Source: JAENVU01 sp963765075
GTDB taxonomy: Bacteria > Actinomycetota > Acidimicrobiia > IMCC26256 > JAENVU01
Assembly (NCBI GenBank): GCA_963765075.1
Contig: CAVXVA010000001.1
Span: 868,001-932,000, forward strand
DNA length: 64,000 nt
Reading direction: 5' to 3'
The position numbers were made by a program, and so were the translations under genes. The notes under the pieces were generated by a model. It searched no databases. It was not told where the DNA came from and saw only the letters and a program-made list of their open reading frames with translations. Position 1 is the first letter of the stretch; each line of letters starts with the position of its first letter. Positions 50,048 to 59,225 of the stretch are shown one piece after another.

Positions 50048-51289
50048 GTGTCCATCGTTGACGACGTCGCACTGAGCACGCCCGAGTTCTGGGCCGCGCC
50101 CGAGGCCGACCGCGAAGCGGGGTTCCGCCGTCTGCGCGACGACGCCCCGATCACCTTCTACCCCGAACCGGACTACGGCCCTGATCTTCCGCCGGGCCCC
50201 GGGTACTGGTCGCTCTCCCGCTTCGACGACGTCGTGTACGCCAGCCGGCACCCGGAGCTGTTCTGCTCCGGCCGGGGTGGTACGAACATCGGCGACCTCC
50301 CCGACGGCATCGCCGAGTTCCTCGGCTCGATCATCAACATGGACGACCCACGACACAAGAAATTGCGCGGGCTCGTCAACCACGGATTCACGCCGAAATC
50401 ACTCGCGGCGCTCCTCGACAGCGTGCGAGAGCGGACCACGGAGGTCATCGACGCAGTCGCCGAGAAGGGCGAGTGCGATTTCGTCGCCGAGATCGCCGCC
50501 CCGATGCCGCTCGCGATCGTCTGCGACATGGTCGGCGTCCCCCCCTCGCAGCGTCAGACGGTCTTCGAGGCCAGCAACGTGATCCTCGGCGTGGGTGACC
50601 CGGAATACGTGCAGACCATGGAAGACCTGATGGCCGCGTTCATGACGCTGCACCAGATGGCAATGGAACTCGGTGAGCACCGGCTCGCGAATCCGGCCGA
50701 CGACATCGCCACGACCCTCATGCAGGCCGAGGTCGACGGCGAGCGCCTCACGGTTCCCGAGTTCGCCTCGTTCTTCATCCTGCTGGTCGTCGCGGGCAAC
50801 GAGACCACTCGGACCGCGATCAGTCACGGCATGTGGGCGCTCCACCAGCACCCCGACCAGCGCGCCCTCTGGAGTGGGGATTTCGAGACGCACGCAGTCA
50901 ACGCCGTCGAGGAGATCGTGCGGTGGGCGTCACCGGTCATCCACTTCCGCCGCACCGCCACCCAAGACACCGAGATCAGTGGTCAGCCGATCGCCGAAGG
51001 TGAGAAGGTCGTGATGTGGTTCAACTCGGCGAACCGCGACGATCGCATCTTCGCCGACCCGTACCGCTTCGACGTCACCCGCTCGCCGAACCCCCACCTC
51101 GGTTACGGCGGCGGCGGACCGCACTTCTGCCTCGGCGCCAACCTCGCCCGACGCGAGATCCGGGTGATGTTCGAGCAGCTGTTCACTCGGCTGCCGGACT
51201 TGGCGATCACCGCGGAACCCGAGATTCTCCAATCGAGTTTCATCCACGGCATCAAGCGCATGCCGTGCCAGTTCACTCCGGGCGGCTGA
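50048..51289 (+). CDS. cytochrome P450
   Basis: A 413-residue soluble P450 of the CYP125/CYP124-like actinobacterial group. The I-helix oxygen motif is VAGNETTRTAI, the K-helix E-x2-R is in VEEIVRWA, and the haem loop is GGPHFCLGANLAR with the ligand Cys. It would hydroxylate a lipid, steroid or terpene-type substrate; the subfamily is not decided here. No ferredoxin gene is adjacent. AAGGAG about six bases upstream supports the GTG start. Confidence 0.93.
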   Translation: MSIVDDVALSTPEFWAAPEADREAGFRRLRDDAPITFYPEPDYGPDLPPGPGYWSLSRFDDVVYASRHPELFCSGRGGTNIGDLPDGIAEFLGSIINMDDPRHKKLRGLVNHGFTPKSLAALLDSVRERTTEVIDAVAEKGECDFVAEIAAPMPLAIVCDMVGVPPSQRQTVFEASNVILGVGDPEYVQTMEDLMAAFMTLHQMAMELGEHRLANPADDIATTLMQAEVDGERLTVPEFASFFILLVVAGNETTRTAISHGMWALHQHPDQRALWSGDFETHAVNAVEEIVRWASPVIHFRRTATQDTEISGQPIAEGEKVVMWFNSANRDDRIFADPYRFDVTRSPNPHLGYGGGGPHFCLGANLARREIRVMFEQLFTRLPDLAITAEPEILQSSFIHGIKRMPCQFTPGG

Positions 51290-51353
51290 CCCCGGAGGGT
51301 CGTCCCGCCCGCCGATTCAGGGCTTGACGGTAGAAACCGCCACCATCCCGGCG

Positions 51354-52064
51354 CTACCGATGGGAACGGGGACGGGTGGGTGGAAGGTTGCGATCGAGGA
51401 ACCCGACGGTGCGTTGCCATGCCAGCCGCGCCGCCTCCGGGTCGTACGCGTCGGGCCGATCCCATTCGAAGAACCAATGGCCCGTGCCGGGATAGCGGTA
51501 GAACTCCGCCTCACGACCGGTCGCGCGCAGTTCGCGTTCCTGGCGCGTCACGCGCTTCGGCCCGACGAAGGGGTCCGACTCCGCGAGATGGAACTGGAAC
51601 GCCGAGATGCTGTTGGTGAAGTCACCGCCGCGGGTGGCGTAGAACACCGTGGTCGCCGAGATCGGTGGAATCTCCGGGCGAGATTGCTTCGCTAACCACA
51701 ACGCCCAGTGTCCACCCATCGAGAATCCGATCTGACCGACCGCCGCCGCCCCGTGTGCCACCCTGGCCGGTTCGACCGCGGCGATGATCTGGCGCCACAT
51801 CGGCGTGGAGCGCCTTCGGGCGCGCAGCGCGGCAGCTTCTTCCGCGGTCGAAGCGATCTCGCCGCCGTAGAGATCGGGCGCCACCGCGACGTACCCCAAC
51901 TCGGCCAGGTCATCGCACACCCCGGTGATGACCTCCGTCAGCCCCCACCATGCATGAAGTACGACAATCGTCGCCCGAGCCCGGCCGGCCGGGGCGACGA
52001 CGTACGCGAGGTCGGACCGAACCGCGTCACGCGTGGTGAGTCGTCGATCCGATGGTCGCGGCAC
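51354..52064 (-). CDS. dienelactone hydrolase-family protein
   Basis: A 236-residue alpha/beta-hydrolase. The nucleophile elbow is GFSMGGHWA, with Ser where classic dienelactone hydrolases have Cys. The acid/His part is near AESDPFVGPK and the late GTGHWFFEWDRPDAY. It may cleave lactones or esters. The GTG start at 52064 is the family-like N-terminus (VVLHAWWGLTEVI is the oxyanion region). It is convergent with the P450 gene, 64 bp apart. Confidence 0.88.
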   Translation of the reverse strand: MPRPSDRRLTTRDAVRSDLAYVVAPAGRARATIVVLHAWWGLTEVITGVCDDLAELGYVAVAPDLYGGEIASTAEEAAALRARRRSTPMWRQIIAAVEPARVAHGAAAVGQIGFSMGGHWALWLAKQSRPEIPPISATTVFYATRGGDFTNSISAFQFHLAESDPFVGPKRVTRQERELRATGREAEFYRYPGTGHWFFEWDRPDAYDPEAARLAWQRTVGFLDRNLPPTRPRSHR

Positions 52065-52292
52065 TCGTTCTCCTCCCCACCGGGTCCAGGGCGCGATGAT
52101 GATGGCGTGCCACCTGCATCATCCCACCGGACGGGCAGATCCGAAGAATCACGATCGGATCGATTCGCGAACAACTCAGAGGAGGCGACCCGCGCACCCC
52201 GGGGAACACCCCAGCGATCGTGGCACTCGTGCTCGGCGAACCCAATCGGCTCGAAGCACGGCTGTTGACCGAATTCGGGTGAGTACCAATTC

Positions 52293-53639
52293 ATGGAGGC
52301 GCCGCTCGTGACGTCGCATCGCGGCCCCATCGATCGCGCGACTGCCGAGGACTTGGTGTCACTCGCGACGGATGTGGGTTCTGCGCCCATGCAGGTTGGG
52401 GCCGTGCTGCTCCTCGACACGGGTCTCGGGTTCGACTTGGAGCGCGCGACCGCGGCGGTTGCCGAGCGGATCCGCAGCGTCCCTCGGTTGCGACAGCGTC
52501 TGGTTCCTACACCGGTGGGGTGTGGCCGGCCGATCTGGATCGATGACACTGACTTCGACATTGGTAGCCACGTCTCGATCATCGACTGCCCTGTTCCCGG
52601 CGACGAGGCGGCATTGCTCAACGTGGCCGCCGGAGTGATCTGCACCCGACTCCCGGCCGATCGGCCACTCTGGCGAATGGCACTCGTCACGGGCCTCGCG
52701 GGTGAACGAACCGCGTTGATCGTGGCGTTCCATCACGTGCTCGCCGACGGGATCGGCGGTCTGGCGGTGCTCGTCAACCTGGTCGACGGAGTTCCTGCCG
52801 ATCCGGTTGACGGATTTCCTCGGCCCGCACCGACGAACCTTCAGCTGCTGCGTGACGCGGTCCGGAGTCGTTGGGCCGCGCTCGCCACCTTGCCGGCGTC
52901 GGTGCGCAGGGCTCGTGCCGCGATCGTCCAACTGCGCCCGGCGGCGAGCGCGCATCCGGCACGGAGTTCGCTGAACCGGCCGACGGGTGCCCTGCGACAG
53001 TTCGGGGTTGCCCGTGCCGACCTGGAAGAGGTCCGTCGTGTCGCGCATGCCTCACACGCGACGGTCAACGACGTCGTCCTGACCGCAGTTGCGGGGGCCC
53101 TCCATACGTTGCTTCGCGCCCGTGGTGAAGCCGTCGATCGATTCACCGTGTCGGTTCCGGTATCGGCTCGGCAACAGGCGAGTGCGACGCAACTCGGCAA
53201 CCAGGTCGGCGTGATCCCGATCGAGCTCCCTGCGATCGGTGATCCCCTCGTGCGGCTCCGCACGATCGCCGACGCGACCCGAGCCGCGAAACAGGCGCCA
53301 CCGGCGGCGTCGACCGCCCTGCTGGGACCGATCTTCCGGCTCCTCGCGCGCCTCGGCATCTTCCAATGGTTCATCGACCGCCAGCGACTCGTGCACACGT
53401 TCGTCACGAACCTGCGTGGGCCCGATGCCCGGCTCCACTTCCTCGGCGCGCCGATCATCGATGTCGTTGCGATAGCCGTGGTGACGGGCAACGTCTCCGT
53501 TTCGTTCGCCGCGATCTCCTACGCAGGCATGCTCGATGTGACGGTGATCGCCGACCCGGATGTTTGCCCCGATCTCCTCACGCTCCGGAATGCCGTCCAA
53601 CACGAACTCGACCGGCTGATCGGAACGAGCCCGGCCTGA
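52293..53639 (+). CDS. wax ester synthase/diacylglycerol acyltransferase (WS/DGAT)
   Basis: A 448-residue WS/DGAT-family protein. The catalytic H-H-x3-D-G motif is VAFHHVLADGIGG. The C-terminal NLRGPDARLHFLGAPI and the MLDVTVIADPDV segment are conserved. It would transfer an acyl group from acyl-CoA to a diacylglycerol or fatty alcohol, forming storage lipid. The first motif (SLATDVGSAPMQVGAVL) fits the common start, supporting ATG 52293. Such proteins are common in actinobacterial storage-lipid makers. Confidence 0.92.
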   Translation: MEAPLVTSHRGPIDRATAEDLVSLATDVGSAPMQVGAVLLLDTGLGFDLERATAAVAERIRSVPRLRQRLVPTPVGCGRPIWIDDTDFDIGSHVSIIDCPVPGDEAALLNVAAGVICTRLPADRPLWRMALVTGLAGERTALIVAFHHVLADGIGGLAVLVNLVDGVPADPVDGFPRPAPTNLQLLRDAVRSRWAALATLPASVRRARAAIVQLRPAASAHPARSSLNRPTGALRQFGVARADLEEVRRVAHASHATVNDVVLTAVAGALHTLLRARGEAVDRFTVSVPVSARQQASATQLGNQVGVIPIELPAIGDPLVRLRTIADATRAAKQAPPAASTALLGPIFRLLARLGIFQWFIDRQRLVHTFVTNLRGPDARLHFLGAPIIDVVAIAVVTGNVSVSFAAISYAGMLDVTVIADPDVCPDLLTLRNAVQHELDRLIGTSPA

Positions 53640-53668
53640 GCCGAGGGCGGATTTCCCCGCGATCGACC

Positions 53669-53699
53669 GGCTCGTTGAGGGCTACGCCCTCAACGAGCC
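53669..53699. terminator. strong hairpin between convergent genes
   Basis: A perfect 14-bp inverted repeat (GGCTCGTTGAGGGC and its complement) with a TAC loop. It lies 30 bp after the WS/DGAT stop and contains the corrected stop codon (53690-53692) of the convergent cyclase-like gene. There is no U-run, so termination is inferred from stem strength and position. Confidence 0.6.
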
Positions 53700-54498
53700 C
53701 GCGCTGGCCTCGGGTTCCCCCGGGTACCGTTCTCCCACCACTTCAGCACCCGCAGGGCCCGGAACGTCGACCACCGGCTGGGACCCGGTGACTCGAACCG
53801 GATCCAATACCTGCCGGGGTACGGGCGGTACATCGGCCACGTTCCGTCGCGGCGGCGGGCCCGCCTGAGAACTCGCGCCCTCGCCTCAGCGCGTCCGCGA
53901 CACCAATCGTTCGACCCGACCGTTGGTAGGCCGACAGAGCTTCGAGGGCCGTGATCGAGGTGTGAAACGAGCCGTGCGTCGAACCAGAGCGGATCGATTC
54001 GCAGTTCCAGCCGCCGTCGCCGAGTTGCTGGCCGACGAGCCACGCCACTGCCGGGTCGAGCCGTGGATCTTCGTAATGGAACGAGACGGCCAAACGAATG
54101 AGCATGCCGGTGATGCAAGTCTCGGGTTGACGGATGGTCTTGGCGAACGTGAGTCCACCTTCGAACCATCGAGCCGAGTCCCAGAGTTGTCGACACCCGG
54201 CGATCGCTTGCGGGTGTCCGGATTCGAGACCGAGGCGTTCCAGTAACAGGAGGGTGTAGGTGGTCGACGTCCACTTCGGGCTGTACGACGCTCCTGCCCA
54301 TCGCCCGTCGTGATCCTGCGCGGCGAGGAGTTGGGCACCCCAGCCTTCGGTCCCGACGCGAGCCCGCTCCTCGACCACTTGCGCCTCGGGTGCCCCGATC
54401 AGGTCCCGGAGTATCTGCCACCGCAGCGCCGGATCACTGTCCAACAACCATGGGTGCAAGCGCGTGGTCTCGACGTCGGCCTCGTGCTCGCGTTTCAT
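53690..54498 (-). pseudogene. terpene-cyclase/prenyltransferase-like (alpha-toroid) protein with one-base frameshift
   Basis: A protein of the squalene-cyclase-like alpha-toroid fold (LHPWLLDSDPALRWQILRDL; QLGDGGWNCESIRSGSTHGS; SITALEALSAYQ). At about 53868 one base appears deleted. The true ending (RRARRRDGTWPMYRPYPGRY, then PSRWSTFRALRVLKWWE) lies in the next frame and stops at 53690. Corrected length is about 269 aa. The QW-like repeats (DGGWN, DGTWP) suit a partial toroid; there is no DXDD motif, so it may not be a true cyclase. It overlaps or abuts the acyltransferase gene upstream. Confidence 0.8.
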
Positions 54499-55699
54499 GG
54501 GCTTGGACTCCCGGTCGCCGTCCGGAGTGCCGACGACTCACGCGTCGGATCCCTGCTGCCGCCGCCCAGCTCAGCGCGAAGGAGCAGATGACCGCCGTTG
54601 GAAGCAGAATCGCCAGGCGCACCTCGGGCACAACTGAGAGTCGGCGTAGTGCCAGCGCACCGGCGACGAGAACCGGCGTCTGCCAGACGTAGGCGCCATA
54701 CGCCGATCGGGCAAGCACGCGAGCGCGCGGAGTCTCGGCGCTCCATCGACTGGCGAACCATCCCAACACCCAAACGGAAGCGCTGACGGCAAGCGCGCCC
54801 TCGATGAACGCGGTCGCGAGCGACTCCCAGTGCAGTCCACCGGCGAAGCGCTCGGACGAAGCATTCTCGGCGAAGGCGCCCCCCGCCGCCATCACCACGA
54901 CGAGGGCCACGATGGCGGCGGCGGTCACCCAGCCGCAGGTGCGTCGAAGGGTTCCCGGGACTTCTCGCAGCCAACCCCGTTCGGCGCACACCGCACCGAA
55001 GCTGAACATCGCGATGAACTGGGGCCACTGGAAAACGTGAAGATTCATGACCTGGTCCGAGTCCATTGGGAACTGCAGCCGCAGGAGAAACGACGAGACC
55101 GAGATCCCGATGGCCATGAAGATCAAGAAGCGTGCATCGAAGGCGCGAACGGTTCCGGTACGTGCCGGCACATTCCCGCGCAGCAATAGGTAGACACCGG
55201 AGAACAGCAGCAACACCCCGACGAACCAGAGCGGACCGGTGTCGAGATCGGCAATGCGGGCTCGGAAGAACGGAACGACCGGACCGTGGGCGCCGCCGGC
55301 CTGGTACGCGACCAGCGTGTTGACGGCCGGCGTGACGATCACGATGAACGCGACGAAGGGAATGCCCAACTTCACAAGGCGGTCGATCACGAACCGCCGC
55401 GCGCCTTTGTGCGCCAGCGCGGTCGGTGTGAACCAGCCACCGATGAAGAAGAACAGGCCCATCGCGAAGAGCGCGCCGACGAGGCCGGGCATGAACACCA
55501 AGACCGTGGCAGCTTCTCCGAGGTTGCGCTCCTGGTAGAACCAGTCGCCACCGTCGGCGTAGGTCAGGACGGCGTGCGTGCTGATCACGCCGACAGCGAG
55601 CACGGTCTTGAGATTGTCCAAGTCGGCGCGACGCGATCGCGCGCTCCAGGTCGGTGGCGCCGCCGCGGCACGCCCGCTCACATCGGTCGGAAGAGCCAC
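54434..55699 (-). CDS. acyltransferase 3-family membrane protein
   Basis: A 421-residue membrane acyltransferase with about ten hydrophobic segments (DNLKTVLAVGVISTHAVLTY with the catalytic-type His; GLFFFIGGWFTPTALAHKGA). The family O-acylates envelope sugars or other acceptors. As read, the stop lies 65 bp inside the cyclase-like gene. In another frame the reading ends TATGSPSP with a 4-base ATGA overlap onto the cyclase start. A frameshift near 54540 is therefore possible, giving a C-terminus 15 or so residues different. Confidence 0.85.
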   Translation of the reverse strand: MALPTDVSGRAAAAPPTWSARSRRADLDNLKTVLAVGVISTHAVLTYADGGDWFYQERNLGEAATVLVFMPGLVGALFAMGLFFFIGGWFTPTALAHKGARRFVIDRLVKLGIPFVAFIVIVTPAVNTLVAYQAGGAHGPVVPFFRARIADLDTGPLWFVGVLLLFSGVYLLLRGNVPARTGTVRAFDARFLIFMAIGISVSSFLLRLQFPMDSDQVMNLHVFQWPQFIAMFSFGAVCAERGWLREVPGTLRRTCGWVTAAAIVALVVVMAAGGAFAENASSERFAGGLHWESLATAFIEGALAVSASVWVLGWFASRWSAETPRARVLARSAYGAYVWQTPVLVAGALALRRLSVVPEVRLAILLPTAVICSFALSWAAAAGIRRVSRRHSGRRPGVQAHETRARGRRRDHALAPMVVGQ

Positions 55700-55848
55700 C
55701 GCTTCCCCTTCTGCCTCGAACGACTACAGCTTGCACCCAACCGGAGGCAGGCGACAGAGGCCTTGGACCGTCCCGTTGACGCGGCGGCAGTGAGCGCGTG
55801 TGACCTTCGCCCCTGTTCGGATCGAGTTCCTCGTATCACGCTCGACCG

Positions 55849-56082
55849 ATGAAGAAGGGCTTCTGGGTTGGCGTCGTACTCATCGGACTCCTGGCGCTGG
55901 CCAAGCGCTTCGGTCCGAAGGTTCCGAACGTCGATTGGGAGAAGCGGCTCGAACGAATGCCGGACAATGCTCCGCCGAAATGGATGTTCGGCAACATCAC
56001 CGCGATCCGAGAGAACACCGACCGAATCCTCGAGATCCTCGACGAGAAAGCGGTGGTCGAAGAACGGGAGGACGTGCAATGA
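55849..56082 (+). CDS. small membrane-anchored hypothetical protein
   Basis: A 77-residue protein with one N-terminal hydrophobic segment (GFWVGVVLIGLLALAKRFG) and a polar tail with a helical end (NTDRILEILDEKAVVEE). Its stop overlaps the ATG of the next small membrane protein, so they are coupled. Function unknown; calling it real rests on the coupling and the signal-anchor-like start. Confidence 0.65.
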   Translation: MKKGFWVGVVLIGLLALAKRFGPKVPNVDWEKRLERMPDNAPPKWMFGNITAIRENTDRILEILDEKAVVEEREDVQ

Positions 56083-56366
56083 CAGACAGGGCCGACGTCG
56101 AGAATGGAAGTGTCCAAACGTCCGAGTACGAACGGGCTCGCAAGCGAGTGGAGCGAAAGCGCAAGTTCCGGAGCGATCTGGTCGCGTACGTCGTGATCAA
56201 CGTGTTCTTGATCGGGGCGTGGGCGGCCACGGGCACGGGGTATTTCTGGCCGGGATGGGTCTTGGCCGGGTGGGGCGTGGCCTTGTTGCTCGACGGGTGG
56301 AACCTCTACTACCGGCGACCGATCACCCACGACGACATCAACCGAGAGATCCGCGACGGGCACTGA
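56079..56366 (+). CDS. 2TM-domain protein
   Basis: A 95-residue protein with a charged helical N-terminus (SEYERARKRVERKRKF) and two membrane segments (SDLVAYVVINVFLIGAWAAT; WPGWVLAGWGVALLLDGW). This is the 2TM domain often attached to histidine kinases or standing alone in Actinobacteria. It may assist or regulate a membrane signalling protein; no partner is adjacent. The start overlaps the preceding gene. Confidence 0.8.
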   Translation: MTDRADVENGSVQTSEYERARKRVERKRKFRSDLVAYVVINVFLIGAWAATGTGYFWPGWVLAGWGVALLLDGWNLYYRRPITHDDINREIRDGH

Positions 56367-56570
56367 ACCAAGGACAACACGCACTGCAACGGGAGACTTC
56401 ATCGGCTTCCGGGCCATGGACGGAACCCGCTTCGAGTTGTTCCATGAGCCAAATCTGTGCGATCGGAGCAGCCCGCAACCTCCGAAGTGTTTCTCGTCTC
56501 GTATCTCACCTCGCTGGTGGCGTAGCGCCTGACACCTCGGCGCGGCGAGGGGCGCCTACGGTTCAACGTC

Positions 56571-57431
56571 ATGACCGGTGTCGAACCGTTCGATCCTGGG
56601 TTCGGACCCCTCGCCGGAACCACAGTGCGGGTAGCGGCCTGGAACCTGTGGGCCACCTATGCCGCATGGCCGGTCCGGGGCCCGATCATCGAAGCGCAAC
56701 TCCGCGCCGCCGCGCCCGACATCGCGCTCCTCGTCGAGGTATGGGAGGACCCCGCGGGTCGATCCCAAGCGGAGGAACTCGCGCAAGCGCTCGGCGGCTA
56801 CGAACACGTCTGGGCATCGAACCTCACCTTTGCCGACGGCGTTCACGCCGGAAACGCAATCCTCAGCCGGTGGCCAATCGTGCGTTCGGAGGTCCGGACG
56901 CTCCCACGCGAGGCGCCGAATGGTGCGCGCGACGACGAGGGCGAGGAACGCCTGTGTGTCTTCGCCGAGATCGATGGACCGCGCGGGTTCATACAAGTCT
57001 TCTGCGCCCACCTGTCCTGGCGCGAGGACCACGGTGCGATTCGCCAGGAGCAGGTCCGCGCCATCGCGGAGTTCGCCCGCGAGACGCGACCGCGGGCGTT
57101 CCCCGCGATCCTCGGGGGTGATCTGAACGCGGCGCCCGACACCGACGAGATCCGCATGCTCACGGGCCACGCGGCCGTGCCCGTACCCGGGATCTGGTTC
57201 CGCGACGCGTGGGTACACGCCGGCGATGGCCCGGGCTACACGTGGTCGAACACAAACCCGTGGGCAGCCACGAGCCTCGACGTCGATCGCCGGATCGACT
57301 ATCTCCTCGTCGGTCACCCCAAGCTCGGTGGCGTCGGCCATCCCGTCCACGCCGAACTCCTCGGCGACGAACCGGTCGACGGTGTCTACGGCTCGGACCA
57401 CTTCGGTCTCGTCGCCGACCTCCGCTACTGA
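56571..57431 (+). CDS. endonuclease/exonuclease/phosphatase-family protein
   Basis: A 286-residue EEP-fold hydrolase. VAAWNLWATY contains the metal-site Asn, VEVWEDP the metal Glu, VFCAHLSWREDH a His, GGDLNAAPDTDE the catalytic Asp/Asn, and GSDHFGLVADL the final Asp-His. Family members are phosphodiesterases or nucleases such as sphingomyelinases and DNA exonucleases; the substrate is open. It stands alone, with 204 bp of featureless DNA before it. Confidence 0.9.
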   Translation: MTGVEPFDPGFGPLAGTTVRVAAWNLWATYAAWPVRGPIIEAQLRAAAPDIALLVEVWEDPAGRSQAEELAQALGGYEHVWASNLTFADGVHAGNAILSRWPIVRSEVRTLPREAPNGARDDEGEERLCVFAEIDGPRGFIQVFCAHLSWREDHGAIRQEQVRAIAEFARETRPRAFPAILGGDLNAAPDTDEIRMLTGHAAVPVPGIWFRDAWVHAGDGPGYTWSNTNPWAATSLDVDRRIDYLLVGHPKLGGVGHPVHAELLGDEPVDGVYGSDHFGLVADLRY

Positions 57432-57432
57432 T

Positions 57433-58215
57433 TCACGATGCGCGGAACCATTCGCGCGCCAAGGTGTCGAACTCGGTTCGGTACGTGCGATAGGCCACCC
57501 GCAACGCCCCGCCCGGCCACGGCTCGGGAAGCAGCGCCGCCGGCAACCACGGATCGGCGCGGATGTGCCGGAGCGCGGCGGCCCCGGCGAGAAACGCGTC
57601 GGTGATCGCCTCCTCGCGATCACTCCGCACGGCATCGGTCGCCCGGTACAACTGCGTCAGCAGGCTGTCGGCCCGTGCTCGCCACGCTCGCGGGGCGAAG
57701 AGGTCGTCGGCCAACGCCACCGGATCCGCATCGGGCCGCGCGTCGAGCCACGAACACCGCGGATCCTCGACGAGATCGGGCACGTTCGCGGGTCGGATCC
57801 ACACACCCTCGCGCCACTCGGCCAACCGGGCCCGCTTCAGTGCGAGCCGGACGTCGGCCCGAACCCCCGCCGGGCGCGCATCGCCGACCACGATCGCCAT
57901 CCGCCACGAGCCGTCCCATCGGGCCGGTCGAGCCACGAGACTCGACTGCTGTTCACGCTGACGCTGCGCCAGCGGGCCGACGAGCACATACGACCCCGAG
58001 TCGTTGCGTTCCAGTTCCCCGGCGGTCGTCATCCGATGGAGCGCGACGCGAGCGGTCCCGGGCGCGATCCCGAACAGCGCACACCAGCGCACCAGATCCC
58101 GACCCGAGGCCCGCGCGGATCGGCGCCCGAGCAGCAAGCTGGCCATGACCGATCGAGCCGAGAGTGGCCGTGCTCGTTCGCCGGCCAGTTCGAAGAAGTT
58201 ACGTGATTGCACCAT
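57433..58215 (-). CDS. PaaX-like transcriptional regulator
   Basis: A 260-residue PaaX-family regulator. The N-terminal winged helix spans about residues 20-80 (DLVRWCALFGIAPGTARVAL, MTTAGELERNDSGSYVL). A second domain (MAIVVGDARPAGVRADVRLA) and the C-terminal PaaX_C-like part follow. PaaX itself represses phenylacetate degradation in response to phenylacetyl-CoA. This one sits opposite a fatty acid desaturase and may control lipid metabolism instead. A palindrome lies at its start codon. Confidence 0.87.
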   Translation of the reverse strand: MVQSRNFFELAGERARPLSARSVMASLLLGRRSARASGRDLVRWCALFGIAPGTARVALHRMTTAGELERNDSGSYVLVGPLAQRQREQQSSLVARPARWDGSWRMAIVVGDARPAGVRADVRLALKRARLAEWREGVWIRPANVPDLVEDPRCSWLDARPDADPVALADDLFAPRAWRARADSLLTQLYRATDAVRSDREEAITDAFLAGAAALRHIRADPWLPAALLPEPWPGGALRVAYRTYRTEFDTLAREWFRAS

Positions 58216-58217
58216 TT

Positions 58218-58234
58218 GTTGTAATCATTGTAAC
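58218..58234. promoter_or_regulatory. AT-rich imperfect palindrome between paaX-like and desaturase genes
   Basis: GTTGTAAT, C, ATTGTAAC: the arms match at 6 of 8 positions. It occupies the 28-bp gap between two divergent starts and contains TAAT/TAAC promoter-like elements. A good candidate operator for the PaaX-like protein acting on both genes. Confidence 0.5.
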
Positions 58235-58243
58235 GTCATCGCC

Positions 58244-59194
58244 GTGGTCGCCACCGTCATTCCTGCACCCGGTCTCCTCGTCGCACCGAGCGTCGAGAGC
58301 CCAATCGCACCATCGGGGAAACCCAAGCCCGAGCTGCGAGAGGAACTCCGCCGCATCCCGACCCTGCACAACGTGATGAACGCGCTGGTGCTCTACGCGG
58401 TGACGATCGGGGTCTTCGTGACGGTCGCGTGGGCTGACAACGTCTTCGTGTGGATCGCGGCCTTCCTCGCCATGGGACCGATCCATGCGCGGTTCGCGAT
58501 CTTCATGCATGAGGCCGCGCATCGACTGCTCTTTGCGAATCGCAAGGCGAACGACTTCTTCGGCAAGTGGTTCATCGCGTTCCCTGCGTTCGTGCCGATC
58601 GACCTCTACCGCCGCGGCCATATGGCGCACCACCGGGAGGAGTTCGGACCCAACGAGCCCGACATTCCCCTGTACCGCGGGTATCCGATCCCCCGCGACT
58701 CGATGATGCGCAAACTGCGTCGCGACGCGTTCGGCATCACCGGGTGGAAGCTCACGCGGGGATTGTTCCGCGGTGTGGTGGCCGAGGACGTGAAGGTGCG
58801 CAACCAGGCCCGCGGCATCGTGGTTGTCCAGCTCGTGATGTTGGGAATCTTCACCTTGGCGGGCCATCCGTGGATGTACTTCATCCTCTGGTTCCTCCCC
58901 CACCTCACGGTGTGGCGGGTGATCAATCGACTGCGCGGCATTGCCGAACACGGTGGCATGAAGCACTCGACCGACCGCCGCGAGACCACCCACTCGGTGC
59001 GCCAGCACTGGCCTGCTCGGCTCACGATCGTCCCGTACTTCACCGGCTGGCACCTGGCCCACCACGTCGACTCGGGCATCCCGATGCGCAACCTGCCGCG
59101 TCTGCACGAGGAACTGATCCGCTCCGGTTACATCCAGCCCGGCCTCGAGTACCCGAGCTACCCCGCCCTCTGGCGCGCCCTCGCCTCCGGCTGA
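58244..59194 (+). CDS. fatty acid desaturase
   Basis: A 316-residue membrane desaturase. The three His boxes are HEAAHRLL, HMAHH and HLAHH, and an extra HGGMKH lies between. Hydrophobic segments surround them (VMNALVLYAVTIGVFVTVAW; LVMLGIFTLAGHPWMYFILW). The di-iron enzyme would insert a double bond or hydroxyl in a lipid acyl chain. GTG 58244 lies just after the shared operator. The N-terminal 30 residues are low-complexity, so the true start may be a little later. Confidence 0.9.
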   Translation: MVATVIPAPGLLVAPSVESPIAPSGKPKPELREELRRIPTLHNVMNALVLYAVTIGVFVTVAWADNVFVWIAAFLAMGPIHARFAIFMHEAAHRLLFANRKANDFFGKWFIAFPAFVPIDLYRRGHMAHHREEFGPNEPDIPLYRGYPIPRDSMMRKLRRDAFGITGWKLTRGLFRGVVAEDVKVRNQARGIVVVQLVMLGIFTLAGHPWMYFILWFLPHLTVWRVINRLRGIAEHGGMKHSTDRRETTHSVRQHWPARLTIVPYFTGWHLAHHVDSGIPMRNLPRLHEELIRSGYIQPGLEYPSYPALWRALASG

Positions 59195-59225
59195 CCCCCC
59201 ACCTCGCACTGACCCACCCCGCATC

